From Gnetum montanum (Eukaryota; Streptophyta; Gnetopsida; Gnetales; Gnetaceae), in NCBI GenBank assembly GCA_015680685.1, contig MNCI01004926.1:16352-80351 (forward strand): a stretch of DNA of 64,000 bases, in the 5' to 3' direction. Of this stretch, positions 11,716 through 23,869 are shown in pieces; position 1 is the stretch's first letter, and the number at the start of each line of letters is the position of its first letter. The position numbers and the translations under genes are program-made. The notes under the pieces are model-generated. The model saw only the letters and a program-made list of their open reading frames with translations. It was not told the DNA's origin and ran no database searches.

Positions 11716-14097
11716 ATGTCTCTCTTAGAGAGTAATGATAACACAACAACTAACCAGGCAATTCATTAGAGAACCAACGAAATTTTTTATGAAGAAGTTT
11801 GGAGTACAAAATCTTATGTAGGACTTTCATATGTTCATGGACACCTCAATGATACTCAAGAACTCTTGTCATCCAACTCAGACACCCCTAGTGAGGATGG
11901 GACATCCCATAGAACAAGGAGGCTTGTAAGGCCTCAGACCTTCTCAATGGTTAACAAGAGTACAATAGGGGGTGATTGGGAGACTTATAAAATTCATGAT
12001 GAGTCTTCTAGTTCTCTCTCTTCCTCTACTCTTTAGACATTAGGTCATGATACAGGTGACTATTCCTCTAGGGGTTGGTGTAGCAATAAAAATTGAACCC
12101 AAACGAAAAATTAGGAATGCCAACATGAACATAGATAACATTATTTCAACTCACAAACTCATAGCCTATTTCGTGATGATGAACCCCCGCTGGCCACTAA
12201 GAGCCTAATGCATATAACAGAGGTTGTTCAAATATCTCGCAGGCATCGTAAGAAAAGTCATTTACCTAGGCTTAATTTAAAAAACTTTTCCAAGTTTTTA
12301 GGAGGCTATGATTTAGATATGCAACATCATTTACAAGAATTCTACGATTCTTGTGCATGGAACAACATTGATAATGGATGTCAAAGACTTAAGCTCCTCC
12401 CTATGACACTCTTTGGCCAAGCAAAAATATGCTACAAGTCTTTAAAGCTAAAATCAATTCACCATTAGCCCACAATGGCAGAACTCTTCAATGAAAGATG
12501 TCAAACCTATGCAAGAGTGTCAGCCTTGAGGAGACAAATCCAAGAGTATAAACAAGGATAACATGAACCCTTGGACATGGCCTTATAAAGATATTATTCA
12601 TTGTTACACAAATGCCCAGGTCATGGGTTCTCCGATGAAAGGCTAATGTGTCACATTATGGATGAGCTTCATAATGAAACAAGGGAGACCCTAGGGATGT
12701 ATGCCCCAGGTCAACTATATGAACTACAAACCCACAAATTCCAAGAACTTATTAAGTGGGTAGCAAAAGAAGAAGGAGAGATATCCAAATGGGAGAATGT
12801 TGAAAGGACTCAATAGGACCAAACTGTTAAAGTAACTAAGGTCCATAGTCATGAACAAGAGAAATCAACTCATCGTGAGGAGGTGAAACCATCTTCATCT
12901 TTGCCAATACTAAAATCACTGGATGAAATCGAGGCAAAGATTAATAATATGATGGAATGGGTACATGAAAAATGTGGAGAATATGCAAATCTTATCAGAG
13001 GTGTAACCATGCATGATCACTTTGACACCTAGAACAAACAAAGGATGGCAAACCAAGAAATAGGACAAAACACCATTTGACAATAAAAAAGAAGGGTTGA
13101 AGGAAATAAGAATAGGGGCCCAACTATAAATCAGAAGTATTAATGTGATGTTTTCCTATACGATCATTCCAAAGTCCAATGCCCAATCTTGTCACATCTA
13201 CATGAGCATTGGGGAAGAATGCTACATTTGGATTTCATATAGAAGTACTATGTTCAACCGCTTAGGTAAAACCCCTAATTGTGGGGGAGACCATCGCCGA
13301 ACTGGTGTCAACCTTCATATGCCTTGACAATAAGTGCTTATTATGTTCAACACCCTATTTCTCCAACTAGATCAACATCCTCTACTTCACCTCATTGTTA
13401 TCATTCTCTTGAGTATTATTAAACCATGTCCTCTCCTATGGGATCACCACCTTATGTTCCTTACACTTCTCCTTACTCTCAATATTCTCATCCTTCACCT
13501 ACTTCTACATTGCCTCCAGCAACACCAGAAGGTTTTGCACCATAGCACTAATCCACGAATATTACTTATGCTACTACCATCAACAGTAGTGGGGGTCCTC
13601 CATAATGTCAAAAACATCCTTTCTTTAGGCATGACCATAGGAAGAGATAACATGGTTTTGATATCATTGCACCCTCCAACTCAGCACAAGTCTAGCATAA
13701 TGATGCACCTTCCTCTTAAAACTCAATGACTCTTGTTACCTTATTTGGACCACCAATTAACACTCCAACAACCATGTGGCCAAATGAATATAACAACGTG
13801 AAGAGGCATATTGATCCTTGCATACTGTCTTATGGTCACGAGTGACATAGTGGGTTAGCTCCTTATCACATGACCACATCTTATAATCTACCCCACTATG
13901 CCTACTTTAATCAAGTGTGTGAATCCCAATTTGGATACATTCATACTACCACATCACAAGACACCCAGTGGTTTGGATATATGACTAGACCCCAATATTC
14001 CCAACATGCATGGATCCAAACTTTTCATTTATTAATTTTTTCCATGATCAAAGGTTCAGTCATGGGAGGTAACCCCCATTCTAATAAGCAGAATTAG
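11716..14097 (+). pseudogene. gag of element A, one frame with nonsense codons only
   Basis: From the ATG at 11716 to the TAG at 14095 a single frame of about 793 codons can be followed without a frameshift; it is broken only by stops at former Gln, Arg or Trp codons. Order: Ser-rich N-terminus, basic linker, retrotrans_gag core at 12208-12816 (HRKKSHLPRLNLKNFSKF, GHGFSDERLMCHIMDEL, ETRETLGMYAPGQLYELQTH), a Lys/Glu-rich part, then a Pro/Tyr/Ser-rich C-terminus (13336-14097) with MWPNEYNNVKRHI and QDTQWFGYMTRPQ. No zinc knuckle is seen. The core is homologous to gag of B. Its role would be assembly of virus-like particles in the cytoplasm. Confidence 0.85.
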
Positions 14098-15335
14098 TAA
14101 ATGTTTTTCCTTTTCTTTGGTTTTACAATTTTTTTATTTTTTAGTTTTTCATTTTTCAATTTTTCATTTTATCTTTTTAAAGGTGATCTCATCTATGAAT
14201 AAAATACTCATTATGCCTAGAGTGAAGAGTGATCAACTAAAGTAACTTTGTACTCATTATGCCTAGAGCGAAGAGTGATGAACTAAGAGGAAATGAAAAG
14301 GGTATGACATCAAGGGGACTTGTGGATTCTCTTTGGTAACATCTGTAGGTTCTATCATGCAGTTTGGTTATATTAAGATCCTTTTAGATCTAACAAAAAA
14401 TGGGAGTAAGAGTTGTAATAAAGGCACTTCACTTCATAAAGGAACTCCATGTTGTTCTGGAGGGTTCCATTGGAAAGACATGCATCCATGCCTGAAGGTT
14501 GGTGGCCTATTCAAATCACCGTTGGAAAAGAAAAAGTACCAAAGCAGCCAAAAGAAGACAAAGAAAAGAAAGAACAAAATTAGCAAAGAAAATATTAAGA
14601 AAAATGTGATGCAGAGAAATTCAAATCACTCCTCCCTTGTACAAAATGCCAAATGATAGTATAACTTGTTGTCATGATGCTCTTATGGTTGGCTATCATG
14701 GGGATGAAATGCGATGTCACTGATTAGAGGTATGGACTTGGTTTTTATCTTGGAGCAAAAGGCTAATGGTACCTTAATCATGCACAACACTTTGGATTCA
14801 TTATGCCTAGGGTAAGTTACCTCACATCCCAATCTTTGCAATCCCTTATACAATTTATCTCACCCAACTGTCCAAGTATTTATAACTTGTGTCTTGTGTG
14901 ACATAGAATTCATATCTCATCAAAGTGGTATTTAACATGTGTATGCTTTGTTGCACTGATGTAGATTACATTTAAACCTTCTAGTGTCTATGAAAATTCT
15001 AAGGTGTGGTTACGCAAGGGCATGATAGGTTGGAACCTACTTTGGGAAGGACCCACTTGCGTAACTTTTGTAATTTGTACTTATTGCACACCACCACATC
15101 ATCTTATATCCTTCAAGTACTGCATTGCTGAATTTATTCTTTTCTTTATCATCATTTTAAACCAAACATTCTTGAGGACCAATACATATCCTTTTTCCTC
15201 TTCATTATATAATTCAACTTCATTACACTTTTGGTGCCTTAATGTCCTCTTAACATTAACCCAGACCTTTCAAATCTACCATGAATCCTTCATTTCTAGC
15301 TGTAAAAACTCAAAAATTCATCAATTTTACTAAGT
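14098..15335 (+). other. Non-coding block after gag in element A
   Basis: No convincing protein. It matches the inverted copy (2081-701) and, in short blocks, the DNA downstream of pol in B (43440-44230), for example 'GAAAAGGGTATGACATCAAG' near 14296 and the GGACCCACT block at 15040-15057. A T-rich tract starts at 14118. A direct repeat of about 35 bases, 47 bases apart, occurs at 14204-14238 and 14251-14285. Confidence 0.65.
14204..14285 (+). repeat. Short direct duplication in element A
   Basis: Two nearly identical copies (14204-14238 and 14251-14285) share 'TACTCATTATGCCTAGAG' and a GAAGAGTGAT tail. The inverted copy of the element shows only one clear copy near 1787-1805, so the duplication is recent in this copy. 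Confidence 0.7.
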
Positions 15336-15470
15336 ACCCTATTCTGGATAGGACACAATATCAGGTCCCTGGTATTGGGTCTAACGTGATATCAGGTTTA
15401 CCCTAGTGCATACGTGATATCACATCCATAGAACCTATATATATGGGCACCCCCACATGTGTAGAAGTCA
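15336..15470 (+). promoter_or_regulatory. Internal LTR-like promoter upstream of ORF2 (element A)
   Basis: Half-palindromes CAATATCAGG, GTGATATCAGG and CGTGATATCAC lie at 15351-15426, followed by TATATATAT at 15436 and then GGGCACCCCCACATG. In the family's LTRs the same order appears: GATATC array, TATA box, then GCAC followed by an ACACA stretch and GTCATT (18958-19090; 61770-61890). It therefore looks like a duplicated U3/R core set about 0.5 kb upstream of ORF2. Function is inferred. Confidence 0.55.
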
Positions 15471-15955
15471 TTTTCAACTATTAATGCAAGGGGAGTTGTG
15501 ATTTTCCTCCATGATTTTTCACACTTTGCACACCTATCATTTAACCACCAATATTTTTCTTGTTAATGCTTTGATTTCCCTTCCAATCGAACTTGCTTAA
15601 ACCCAGAGTGTTTAACTTAGTCGTGGGGGAGGGGTATGGTAGAATTTGTGCATAAATTTTTGAAATTTGCTATCACCCAAAGTATATCATAAGGGTAAGT
15701 CCTATTGGAAAATATTAAAAACTTATGCAAAAATATTTTTCTTCCTAAACCCAAATCATTTAAAATTATTGTTGGAGTCACTTGATCAAATTGGTCCTGA
15801 CATTAAAACTTTTAGGGTAATTTTCTTAAAAAAATTTTAACTCTAAAATCACACTAAGAAAGAATTCAAAATTCATTAAAGGCAATAAGTAAGGTATAAG
15901 GTAATTAAATTTTGTTAAGTAACCTTGCTAACAATTGATCCCCATGTGATTAAAA

Positions 15956-18743
15956 ATGGCTCCTAAATGAGGACAACAAGTAGGAACTTCTCAAGGTGTA
16001 TCCAAATGTCCAAGGAGAGGTAGAGGCCAAGGACCTCTCATAGAACATGCAGAGCAAGAGGCATAATCATTTAGCATCAATCAAGAAACCCCTATTACTG
16101 CACAATTTAGTCAAGTAGAAGGTGGAGAAGGAAGGCCACCTGAATAAGGAAAACATCTCACATTGTTCCTAGAATGCATTTAGGCCATCTAGGAAAGGTC
16201 CACGTCAGCTACAATGATCGTGAAACTTAATTTTAGACCTTTTACTGAATTTTCCCCTAAGTTAGTCAAAGATCAACTCAAAGGATATCCACTATGTCTT
16301 GTCCTCTCAGAAAGTGGTGAGTGGTATTTGGGGGAGACTAATTAATTTTGGCATAATAAAGAGGAAAGCACCACCACTGACATTGGTGGGATTTCGGTTG
16401 ATTTCTTTGTGAAGGCCATTTAGAAGTTATGAATCTTGTAAATGCAGGGCCCAAAGTTGCTCATCTATTCACCTGCTCTGATGTTGATGCACAAAAAGTA
16501 TGGCTAAAGAGGATGCATGGCAAGGAGGACAAAACATATGGGGAAATCACCCTTGAAGAGAGAATCTATTTCAAAATTGGTACTTATCACAACTTCCTAA
16601 CAAAAGGACTAAACAAGATCTCCACCTATGTGGCCAGAGGAAGTACAATCTTGATGGGCAAGGATGATGCCAATCTACCCCATTTATATCTAACAAAAAT
16701 ATTTAGGTGGTTCAAAGAACATAAGATAGGGATGTTTTCATTGCCTTTTCCTTGTCTAATCAGGAAGTTGGGCTAGCTTGTTGGAATTCTGGGGTATACT
16801 AATGACATCCCTAGAAAAGCTGAAAATGCCTCATATGTCGAACTATTGAAGCCACCAGCACCAAGGAAAGATGCTGGTGAAACACTAAAGCTTAAACAAG
16901 AGTGGATGGATAGGACCACTATACCTCAAATATTAGGGCTTAGCCAAATTCTAGACATGAGGCCCAGTCAACAATAGGAAGTAGGACCCAACACACAGCC
17001 CATGGGCTAATAGGACCAACTACCACTGCTGCTACAAGATTGCCGACCGTCGATGAGCCATCTCAGGGCCATCGCAAAAATGATCAGTTGGGGAAGTCAT
17101 GATGAGGCCAACCTCTTCAAGGTAATTGATGATGACATATGGTCCACAATCTCAATCTATCACACCCAAGGTGGGGTCTCAATACAAACAAGAGAAGGGG
17201 AGTAACATTGGTCACAATAGATTTCTCAGAATGCTACATCTTTTTAAGTGCAATTAGAAACTAGTGAAGGTGCCACGAAAGTGATCATGCAACACCAATA
17301 TGTAGCTAGAGTAGTATAAGTGGTTGTAGATCACATCAAAGAGTCATTTAGTATCCATGTTGTACCACTAGTGGATCTCACAAGAGCACGTGACGCTCAA
17401 GTTTTAGCTGGTCCCTTGATAACTCCTATGGAACATGAGGATGCTCTGGATCATTTGCTGCAAATAGGACAAGTAATGACATCCTTGTTTAAAATCCCAC
17501 AAGATGTCATAGTAGTAAAATTAGACCTCATTTCCACAAAGGAAAAGTTGGTTATTTTTGAGGTTAGGGTCAAACACGCAAAAGATGAGTTGAGAAAGCT
17601 TCAGGAGAATTTTGTTGTCCTACAAGCTGCTCAGTAGGATCCATATAAACTTATTCCAGCCAACTAGGTAGAATCATTTAGGATGGAGTAACTAAATAAA
17701 TTACTAGAGAAAAATAGAAGGGTAGCAATGGAGAAGGAAAAGGTAGATTGGGTTGCTTTGAAAGCACAAGCTCAAACATATGCACATGCAAAAGCACTCA
17801 AAGCCTTATAAGAAGAAAATAAACTCCTTGCTACCGAAAATATTCAGTTGAGCATAATTGAAAAACAAAAGAATGTTCTTGAGGAAATTTTTTAGCAAAT
17901 GCGAGAACAATTAATAAGGATTAACCAAGACATTAGTCACCTAGCCAAAGAGAATAGGACCCTCTCAATGAAGGAGGTACATGTCATCCATAAGAAGATG
18001 GCCATCAAAATAAGCGCATGGTAGAACGAAGCTATGTGACATAAAAAATTGAAGGCTAGGTGGGGATGCATAAGTAGATCATAGAAAAAGAAATCCATAT
18101 GGCTAAGATTCACATCAATACTTTCAATGCTCAAAATCCTAATTGGTGGGCCATATTGGACACTTATGTCTTTCTCCATTAAGTAAAATTAAAGAGCTAA
18201 GACTTGTAGACCCAAGATCTCATTGAATACATGGAGTTGGAAAACCTTCAGTATGCCAACTTGGCCATGTTAATAGTAGGATGCTCGAGGATCGAGTTGG
18301 AAAAGTAGGTAGTTGCCACCTATGCCAAATATGAAGTAGAATTTTTTGAACACAAAAAGATACTACAGAAATTAGAGGTAGTAAATTCAAAGTTGGAGCT
18401 AGTAAAAGCTAACTACTAAGGTTAGAAAGATGTTGTAGCATATTTGGATTGATTGCTCATAGACTATCAAGAACTTAGAGACAAAGCTAGATCCTATGAG
18501 AAGGAATGATGGTTGTTTGCAGCCCGGTACGTTAAAGCCAATCAGATGTTTTTGCAACTGCCATGTCCATGGGAGGTGTCGACTCCATCAAATATTGGAA
18601 CATTAGCATGGATGGCACATGATCCCCAAATAGAGGAAGAAAAACTTTAGGCGCTCATTTAGAGGTATCCATTTCCAAAGCCTGGAGCATTCGATAAGGG
18701 GAAGAAGCCCATGGAGGAGCCACCGCCACCAGGAATTACATGA
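15956..18743 (+). pseudogene. ORF2 of element A: long coiled-coil protein of unknown function
   Basis: The start ATG at 15956 is supported by the intact start in the inverted copy. The end is the TGA at 18741. The reading needs at least two frame changes and several stops. N-terminus is basic (RRGRGQG). Middle (16429-16776) is globular: RMHGKEDKTYGEITLEERIY, then TYVARGSTILMG and KIFRWFKEHKIG. From 17320 to about 18040 the residues are heptad-like, with AKDELRKLQENFVVLQAAQ and EENKLLATENIQLSIIEKQK. The C-terminus is Pro-rich (KKPMEEPPPPG). No enzyme motif or clear membrane segment is seen. By position it corresponds to the env-like or accessory ORF of Athila-branch elements; homology to those is not established. 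Confidence 0.6.
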
Positions 18744-18914
18744 GTTCCAATAATTTTGTATTTTGTATTTTGTGTTGCTATTCCAATTTTGTATCCTGTC
18801 AAGTCCCACACTATGGCATAAAGAAATCTATAGTCAATCCATAACCTCATACCTATCCATTGTGTAATTAAATGAACTTGTTCCTACTTGTGTTTGACTC
18901 AAGGACAAGTTTTT

Positions 18915-18931
18915 ATTTAGTCATGGGGTTA
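18915..18931 (+). other. Polypurine-tract-like site of element A
   Basis: 'TTAGTCATGGGGTTA' directly precedes the 3' LTR start TGATGA. The G-run with the TTAGTC lead recurs before the 3' LTR of B (45007-45022), so it is the likely plus-strand primer site. Confidence 0.55.
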
Positions 18932-19799
18932 TGATGAATCACAATTTGGTAGGCCCCAATATCGGATACATGATATCAGGTAAGTGATATCGCTGCCTAG
19001 GTAATGATACCGTATACACAATATCATTATTCCTATGTTAAACTATAAATATAGCACTCGAACACACAAGACGGGAGTCATTAGTTAGTGATTAGTTAGT
19101 CATTAGGAGTCAAGAGCCTTTTTGTTAATTTTCAGTTCTTTTCCCAAGTGTATGCCCTTAGTGTGATGCTTGTAATTGTACAAAACCTTTGTTCAAGTGT
19201 GATGTACTTGGACACACACACAACCAACAATAAAGATTGAGATTACTCCATCATTGCAGCATTCACTTAGCTTTTATTTTCTTTAATTGTTAAATATTAT
19301 TTATTGTTTTCTTAGTTAATATTTTTTATCTTCATTTACTATTTCTATTGGTAATGTAGAATGAGTATGTCTTAATCATGAACATTTAAGTGTCACAAAG
19401 TGGTCACCTAGTAGCATATTAAGTAGTGTTTCAAGTGATGTGTGCTTGGTAATCCTAGATGTAGCACATGAAGTCCAAGATGTGTACAAATGATTAAAGA
19501 TGGATGTTCATCACACTTAGGCTAGCTTAGATTTTATTTTCCATTGTCTATTAGTTTACTCAAGTTATTTCTCATTGCCTTTAGAAGTAAGCATAGTATT
19601 AGAAATCACGTCATACACCTCATGCTATACTAAACCACATGTGACAAAGCAAATACTAGTCCAAGTGGGAAGATAGCGAACTATGATAAATGTATAACTC
19701 TCTAAGTGCCACAACTAGTCCATCCACGAAGTTTGACTGAATCACGCGTACATGCTCGTATTCGTATGGTTGAGCGTAGGGATACCTCACCGCCGATCA
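18932..19799 (+). repeat. 3' LTR of element A (868 bp)
   Basis: Starts TGATGAATCACAA and ends CGCCGATCA. U3 has CCAATATCGG, CATGATATCAGG and GTGATATCGC (18958-19030). TATAAATATA is at 19044 and AATAAAGATTGAG, a likely poly(A) signal, near 19230. Its last part matches the remnant 5' LTR at 11087-11575, and its full length matches the LTRs at 4275-5138 and 61754-62627. Confidence 0.85.
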
Positions 19800-20291
19800 A
19801 TTATGTATATTATCATCTATTCAACAGCATACTATAAACATTTTTACCATGGGTTAATCAATAGATTATTAATAAGATAAAGAGTAAATTCCATAGAGCT
19901 ATCTTTCTTCATGCTTGTTACACTCAGATTTTGATAGTAGAATTTGAAGGCTAGGCCTACAAGAGTCTAAGATTTGTTGCTCCATATCTAGCAACTTTAG
20001 AAGTAGATAGAAAATGTGAGAAAGCCTCCTACAATATGATTACAAGAATAAATAAGTTTTTCTTTAAAATTTATCTTTTGAAAATTTAATAATATTGAGC
20101 ATCTTAAAGGAATGAACATGAGATACAAAGAGTAGTGTGATTTTTCTTTAGCTTCCAAGAGGATATATTCATCTACTAAGACTTGAAAGCCACATCAACC
20201 TAATGAAATAGATGTAGTATATCAGAGAAGTTTAGACAATAAATAAAATCAAGCCAAAGATAAAGCATAAGAATAATTAAAAATCTTATTA
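19800..20291. other. Unassigned AT-rich stretch
   Basis: No gene, RNA or LTR recognised. It follows the 3' LTR of A and leads into the degenerate ORF at 20292. Confidence 0.4.
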
Positions 20292-21690
20292 ATGAAGCTT
20301 ATAGCCTCCTCGTGTAATCAACCAACTATGGAAGTTTATAGATGGATGGAGAGTAGAGATCATCCTTTGTTCAGTAATTTTCCAAACAAATATTTAGGCT
20401 TAATGGAGAAAAATTACTTCTCTTGGAAGCTCATAAAACCTATGGAAGCTATGTCTAATGAAATATTTCCACATAGTAGTGCTAAATATGCAAGGGCCAA
20501 AGGAGCCAAGAAAATTAGAATTGATAGGATAAAGACCAATAAGAAAAAATAGTGGCAAAAATAATAAGAGCTACTTCAACAATAGAGCCTACTAGAGCTA
20601 AAATAGTAACAAAAAGAAGTGGAAAGCTTATCATTAGCTTTAGCAACACTAAATTTCACCTCAGGTTATCTAATGACAGAAGCATCTTAATCTTTTAAGA
20701 TGAAAGAATAGGAAGGAAGAATCATTCTAAGCTAGAAGCTCCAAACTAAGTCAAAAACTAAAATAATTATTATCTTTTTGTATAAGAATAATGATCCTAA
20801 AACTAAAGGATAGAACCTTATAATGTCACATCAAGACATGTTAGAAACAATAGCTATTTTGCTCAAAGACATGGGGCAAGTCACTAATAGAAAATAGTCA
20901 AGTTCAAATAATTTTTAGTATAAAAAAAGCAAGAAATAGTTAGTTTAAAGGAAGAGCTAAAAGATATCAAATGTGTGAATAGCTCAAAGCTACAATTATA
21001 ATTAAAGATTCATTTCTTGAAAATAAAGAATAAGCTATATTAGAGTTTGAAGAAATACTTGCTACTGTGAGCTTATGATTGAAACAAGCCAAAATCAAAA
21101 AAAGCCTCAAATCATACTTATTTTTAATAGCCAAATTCTAGGAGCTAGTTGCTAAATTTAATTGTTGAAAGAAATGAATGCAAGAAACCTTGGATGAAAT
21201 TAAAGAATCTAGGAAAAATCAAGCTATATTTACTCACAGACATCAAAGAGCTCAAAAGTTGAGGAGAATAGCTACTAAAGTAAGGAAGGCAATGCCACCA
21301 TTTAAAAGATATTTTCTAGATTAAAAAATGATGGTCATTTCAATAATAATAATAGAAATTAACCAAAAAAAAGTTAGAGATTGAACAAATTTGTTCAACT
21401 AATGGGACAACATTGAATGAGCTAACTAATTCATTAACCAAATCAAGAGCTAATGAAGAATAGGAAGAGGAGATTATTAAGAAGCTTAATCATAGAGAGT
21501 TGAATGGACTGAATTAAGAAATTAAGGTTTCTTTTAGTTATGAAAAAAGATATCAATAGTTACCAATAGAGATGCATCAAATTCAAAAAATTAAGAAGGC
21601 CAAATAGGTAGTTGAAAAACTATCAAATAGTTTACAACTCTACAAAGAAATCATGAAGTTAATCAAGCCATAAATTTCTACCTATTGTAA
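20292..21690 (+). pseudogene. Degenerate Lys/Glu-rich, coiled-coil-like ORF, unknown
   Basis: The first 86 codons from ATG 20292 are open (MEVYRWMESRDHPLFSNF, then a basic end). Beyond the first stop, long coding-like runs continue with TAG/TAA in place of likely Gln codons, such as KEVESLSLALATLNFTSGYL and MSHQDMLETIAILLKDMGQV. They continue into Lys/Glu-rich, probably helical segments to about 21690. I recognise no family. It could be a retroelement accessory ORF like ORF2 of element A, or part of another retroelement. The coding origin is inferred from the nonsense-only pattern. Confidence 0.4.
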
Positions 21691-23400
21691 CTTCTAAAAC
21701 TATATAAAGCTTTGAACTAATTTTTAATGTAGATGTATGGGGAAGTAGTGACTTTCTAGAAAAAAACTTATAAAGATAGTTTTTAATAATGGCATTCTAA
21801 AATAGATTTAGCTTTTCTTTTTTGACTTCTCTCTCAATTAGTCATTTCATTAAATATTTTTTTACTTGTTTAGCTAAATCTACATATAGCTGTATTTTAG
21901 TAAACAATAAGTTTTAGAATAATATATTTTATTGAAACACAAAGGTTTAGCCTATTTCTATTATTCTCATCGAATAAGATAGCTTCTTTTAGTATCAATT
22001 TTAAATAAGTTTAATGACAAATTACTATTATTCTATGTATGATTTTGATCTTCTTGTATAAAATTTTAATATCAAATTTCATATTTATATAACATACTTT
22101 GGAAACATATAGCATTTGGGAAGTATGTTAGCAAATAGCTCAAATTCATGGAATGATAAACTCTATTAAATTATTTATTAACTACTATAGCTATCTGAAG
22201 TTTAGAGTTTAATGATTACAAAGTTGTTTTAAATGAATAGTTAGAATTAAAATATATCTAAAAGAGGATGCTTGATATTAGAAATTATAAATAAAGATAA
22301 TACTTTTGACATAATCAGCTCATTAAAACTAGAAAATGCTATTTGGGGGTATCTATGCTTTGGTGGAGATGACTAATATCCACCTAAAATGACTAACTAA
22401 ACTATTTTGGACAAGGCTATTTCCCTACTCCAATAATAGTTATGACATTCTTGGATAAGGAACAAATTATCCCAACTTAGCAAAATAAGAATTAAATAAA
22501 TATTTTTATTATTTTAGTATTTAAGGCATTAACAGTAGAACATGTTCTAAAAAATAAGGTTTATTAACTATTCAAACACTCGACTCTGCATTGACCAAAT
22601 GATTCTAAGCTACATAAGCAAGGTAGCACTCTAACAAAGTCTAGTCATAATTATGAATGTGATGACTCAAAAAGCATACAAGATAAGGAACTAAACTTAC
22701 CCAAGGGAGGAAGAATTATTGACGTAAAACTAAATGTTAAAAACTAGATGAAATAAAAGTTATGCATAAGATATGTATGAGAGCTCATCCTTGGTATTTA
22801 TAATTTTTGCAATAAAATAAGGAAGTTACTATCACCTAGGCATTAGTGAAGTTCCATCAACATAGACTAGATAACTCCAAAATACACTAGAGGTAACCCA
22901 AGAGTAAAGGAATTAAACCAAGCCTACCAAGGTGATGCTTCAACACCCCTACACCAACATAGGGGATGCATTGATGTAAGGTAGGTAGCACATTCCCTCC
23001 TAGCACACACTACTTACCAAGTTTGGATAAGAGTTTGAACACTAGGGAATATTTTGGATTAGTGTAACAAGACACAAAAGCGCAAGGTATGAATAAGATC
23101 CAAAATGATTTGCTATAATAAAAAAATGTCTCTCAAGGTGACCTTTGGGGATTTGACCTAAGGTATTTATACTCGAGCATTAGAGGTCATATCGGCATGG
23201 AGTTGCAGAACTAGTAAAGGTGAGTAATAGGTGCCAGGTAAAGTAGGATAGGAAGAGGACTAGCCATTCCTTCTAGCTGGTTCAAGGCCTAACCATGGTG
23301 GTAGTGCTGGATTGCCTCTAAGGGATAGATGCTAAAGGAAGAAAATCCAAAGGAACACTCAAAGCATAACCCAAATATACTATTCCATATCAGTAAAGCA
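21691..23400. other. Unassigned AT-rich DNA
   Basis: No supported gene. Short coding-like runs are absent; the stretch may contain an LTR or promoter of one of the neighbouring elements, but no second copy is visible in the window. Confidence 0.4.
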
Positions 23401-23499
23401 TTCTTTTCCTTTTTCCCTCTACAATTTTCCCATTATTTTCTTTATGCTTAATATTAAATGTTACACATATTTGATGTTTGCTATATTATCTTCTTACCC

Positions 23500-23855
23500 C
23501 TAATCTGAAATATAATGTATATTTGATATTTTCCATGATATCTAGGAATGGGATGTCATAGAAACCTTGAGAGGTTATGTAGATCTCTTGAAAGAGATCA
23601 CATGGTTACATTGGTTTGAGCTAGAGACTCAAACTTGGACCTAATGATTATTTATACATAAAGACTTATAAAATTTGTGGTATCCTTAACATTACATTTT
23701 GAGAGATAAACATTCAAATATGTGCAAGCTTCTATCCTCTAAGTATAAAGATATCCAAGTTTTAGAACCACATATTTTGTAAGTGTGGTTTGTATGCATC
23801 AAGCCTCATTTTCTCAAAGGAACTTATTTTCCCTTCTTTAAGTTCTTAATTCTTA
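23500..23855 (+). repeat. End of the 5' LTR of element H1
   Basis: Recognised by the primer site that follows and by loose similarity to the end of the C1 and C3 LTRs, including 'GTGTGGTTTGTATGC' and the final AAGTTCTTAATTCTTA. The left limit is not visible; 23500 is a guess. Confidence 0.45.
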
Positions 23856-23857
23856 AG

Positions 23858-23869
23858 TGGCATTAAAGC
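23858..23869 (+). other. Primer binding site of element H1 (tRNA-Met type, mutated)
   Basis: TGGCATTAAAGC resembles TGGTATCAGAGC, the complement of initiator tRNA-Met used by plant copia elements. It is spaced AAG after the LTR end, as in C1 and C3. Confidence 0.6.

Larger units (their letters stand above)
11087..19799 (+). mobile_element. Element A: pol-less Ty3-type retrotransposon with gag and ORF2
   Basis: Order: truncated 5' LTR, tRNA-Asp-type primer site, gag, non-coding block, internal promoter-like segment, ORF2 (coiled coil), purine tract and 3' LTR. An intact copy would be about 9.1 kb. The region after gag aligns with DNA that in element B lies beyond integrase, so the pol segment is cleanly missing. 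The inverted copy at 1-5138 has the same layout, so this is an established non-autonomous family, probably relying on a B-like element for enzymes (inference). Confidence 0.85.

Noticed and set aside
13334-13729. 131-residue open frame, Leu/His-rich
   Set aside because: It is out of frame with the gag reading (11716-14097), whose Pro/Tyr-rich product is conserved with A' and B.
16429-16776. Plant mobile domain or host gene captured in element A
   Set aside because: The residues do not show that domain's motifs, and the segment is continuous with ORF2 of the element; kept as unknown.
19800-22400. Possible endogenous pararetrovirus
   Set aside because: No RT, movement-protein or coat motif can be read; only an unassigned coiled-coil ORF is present.
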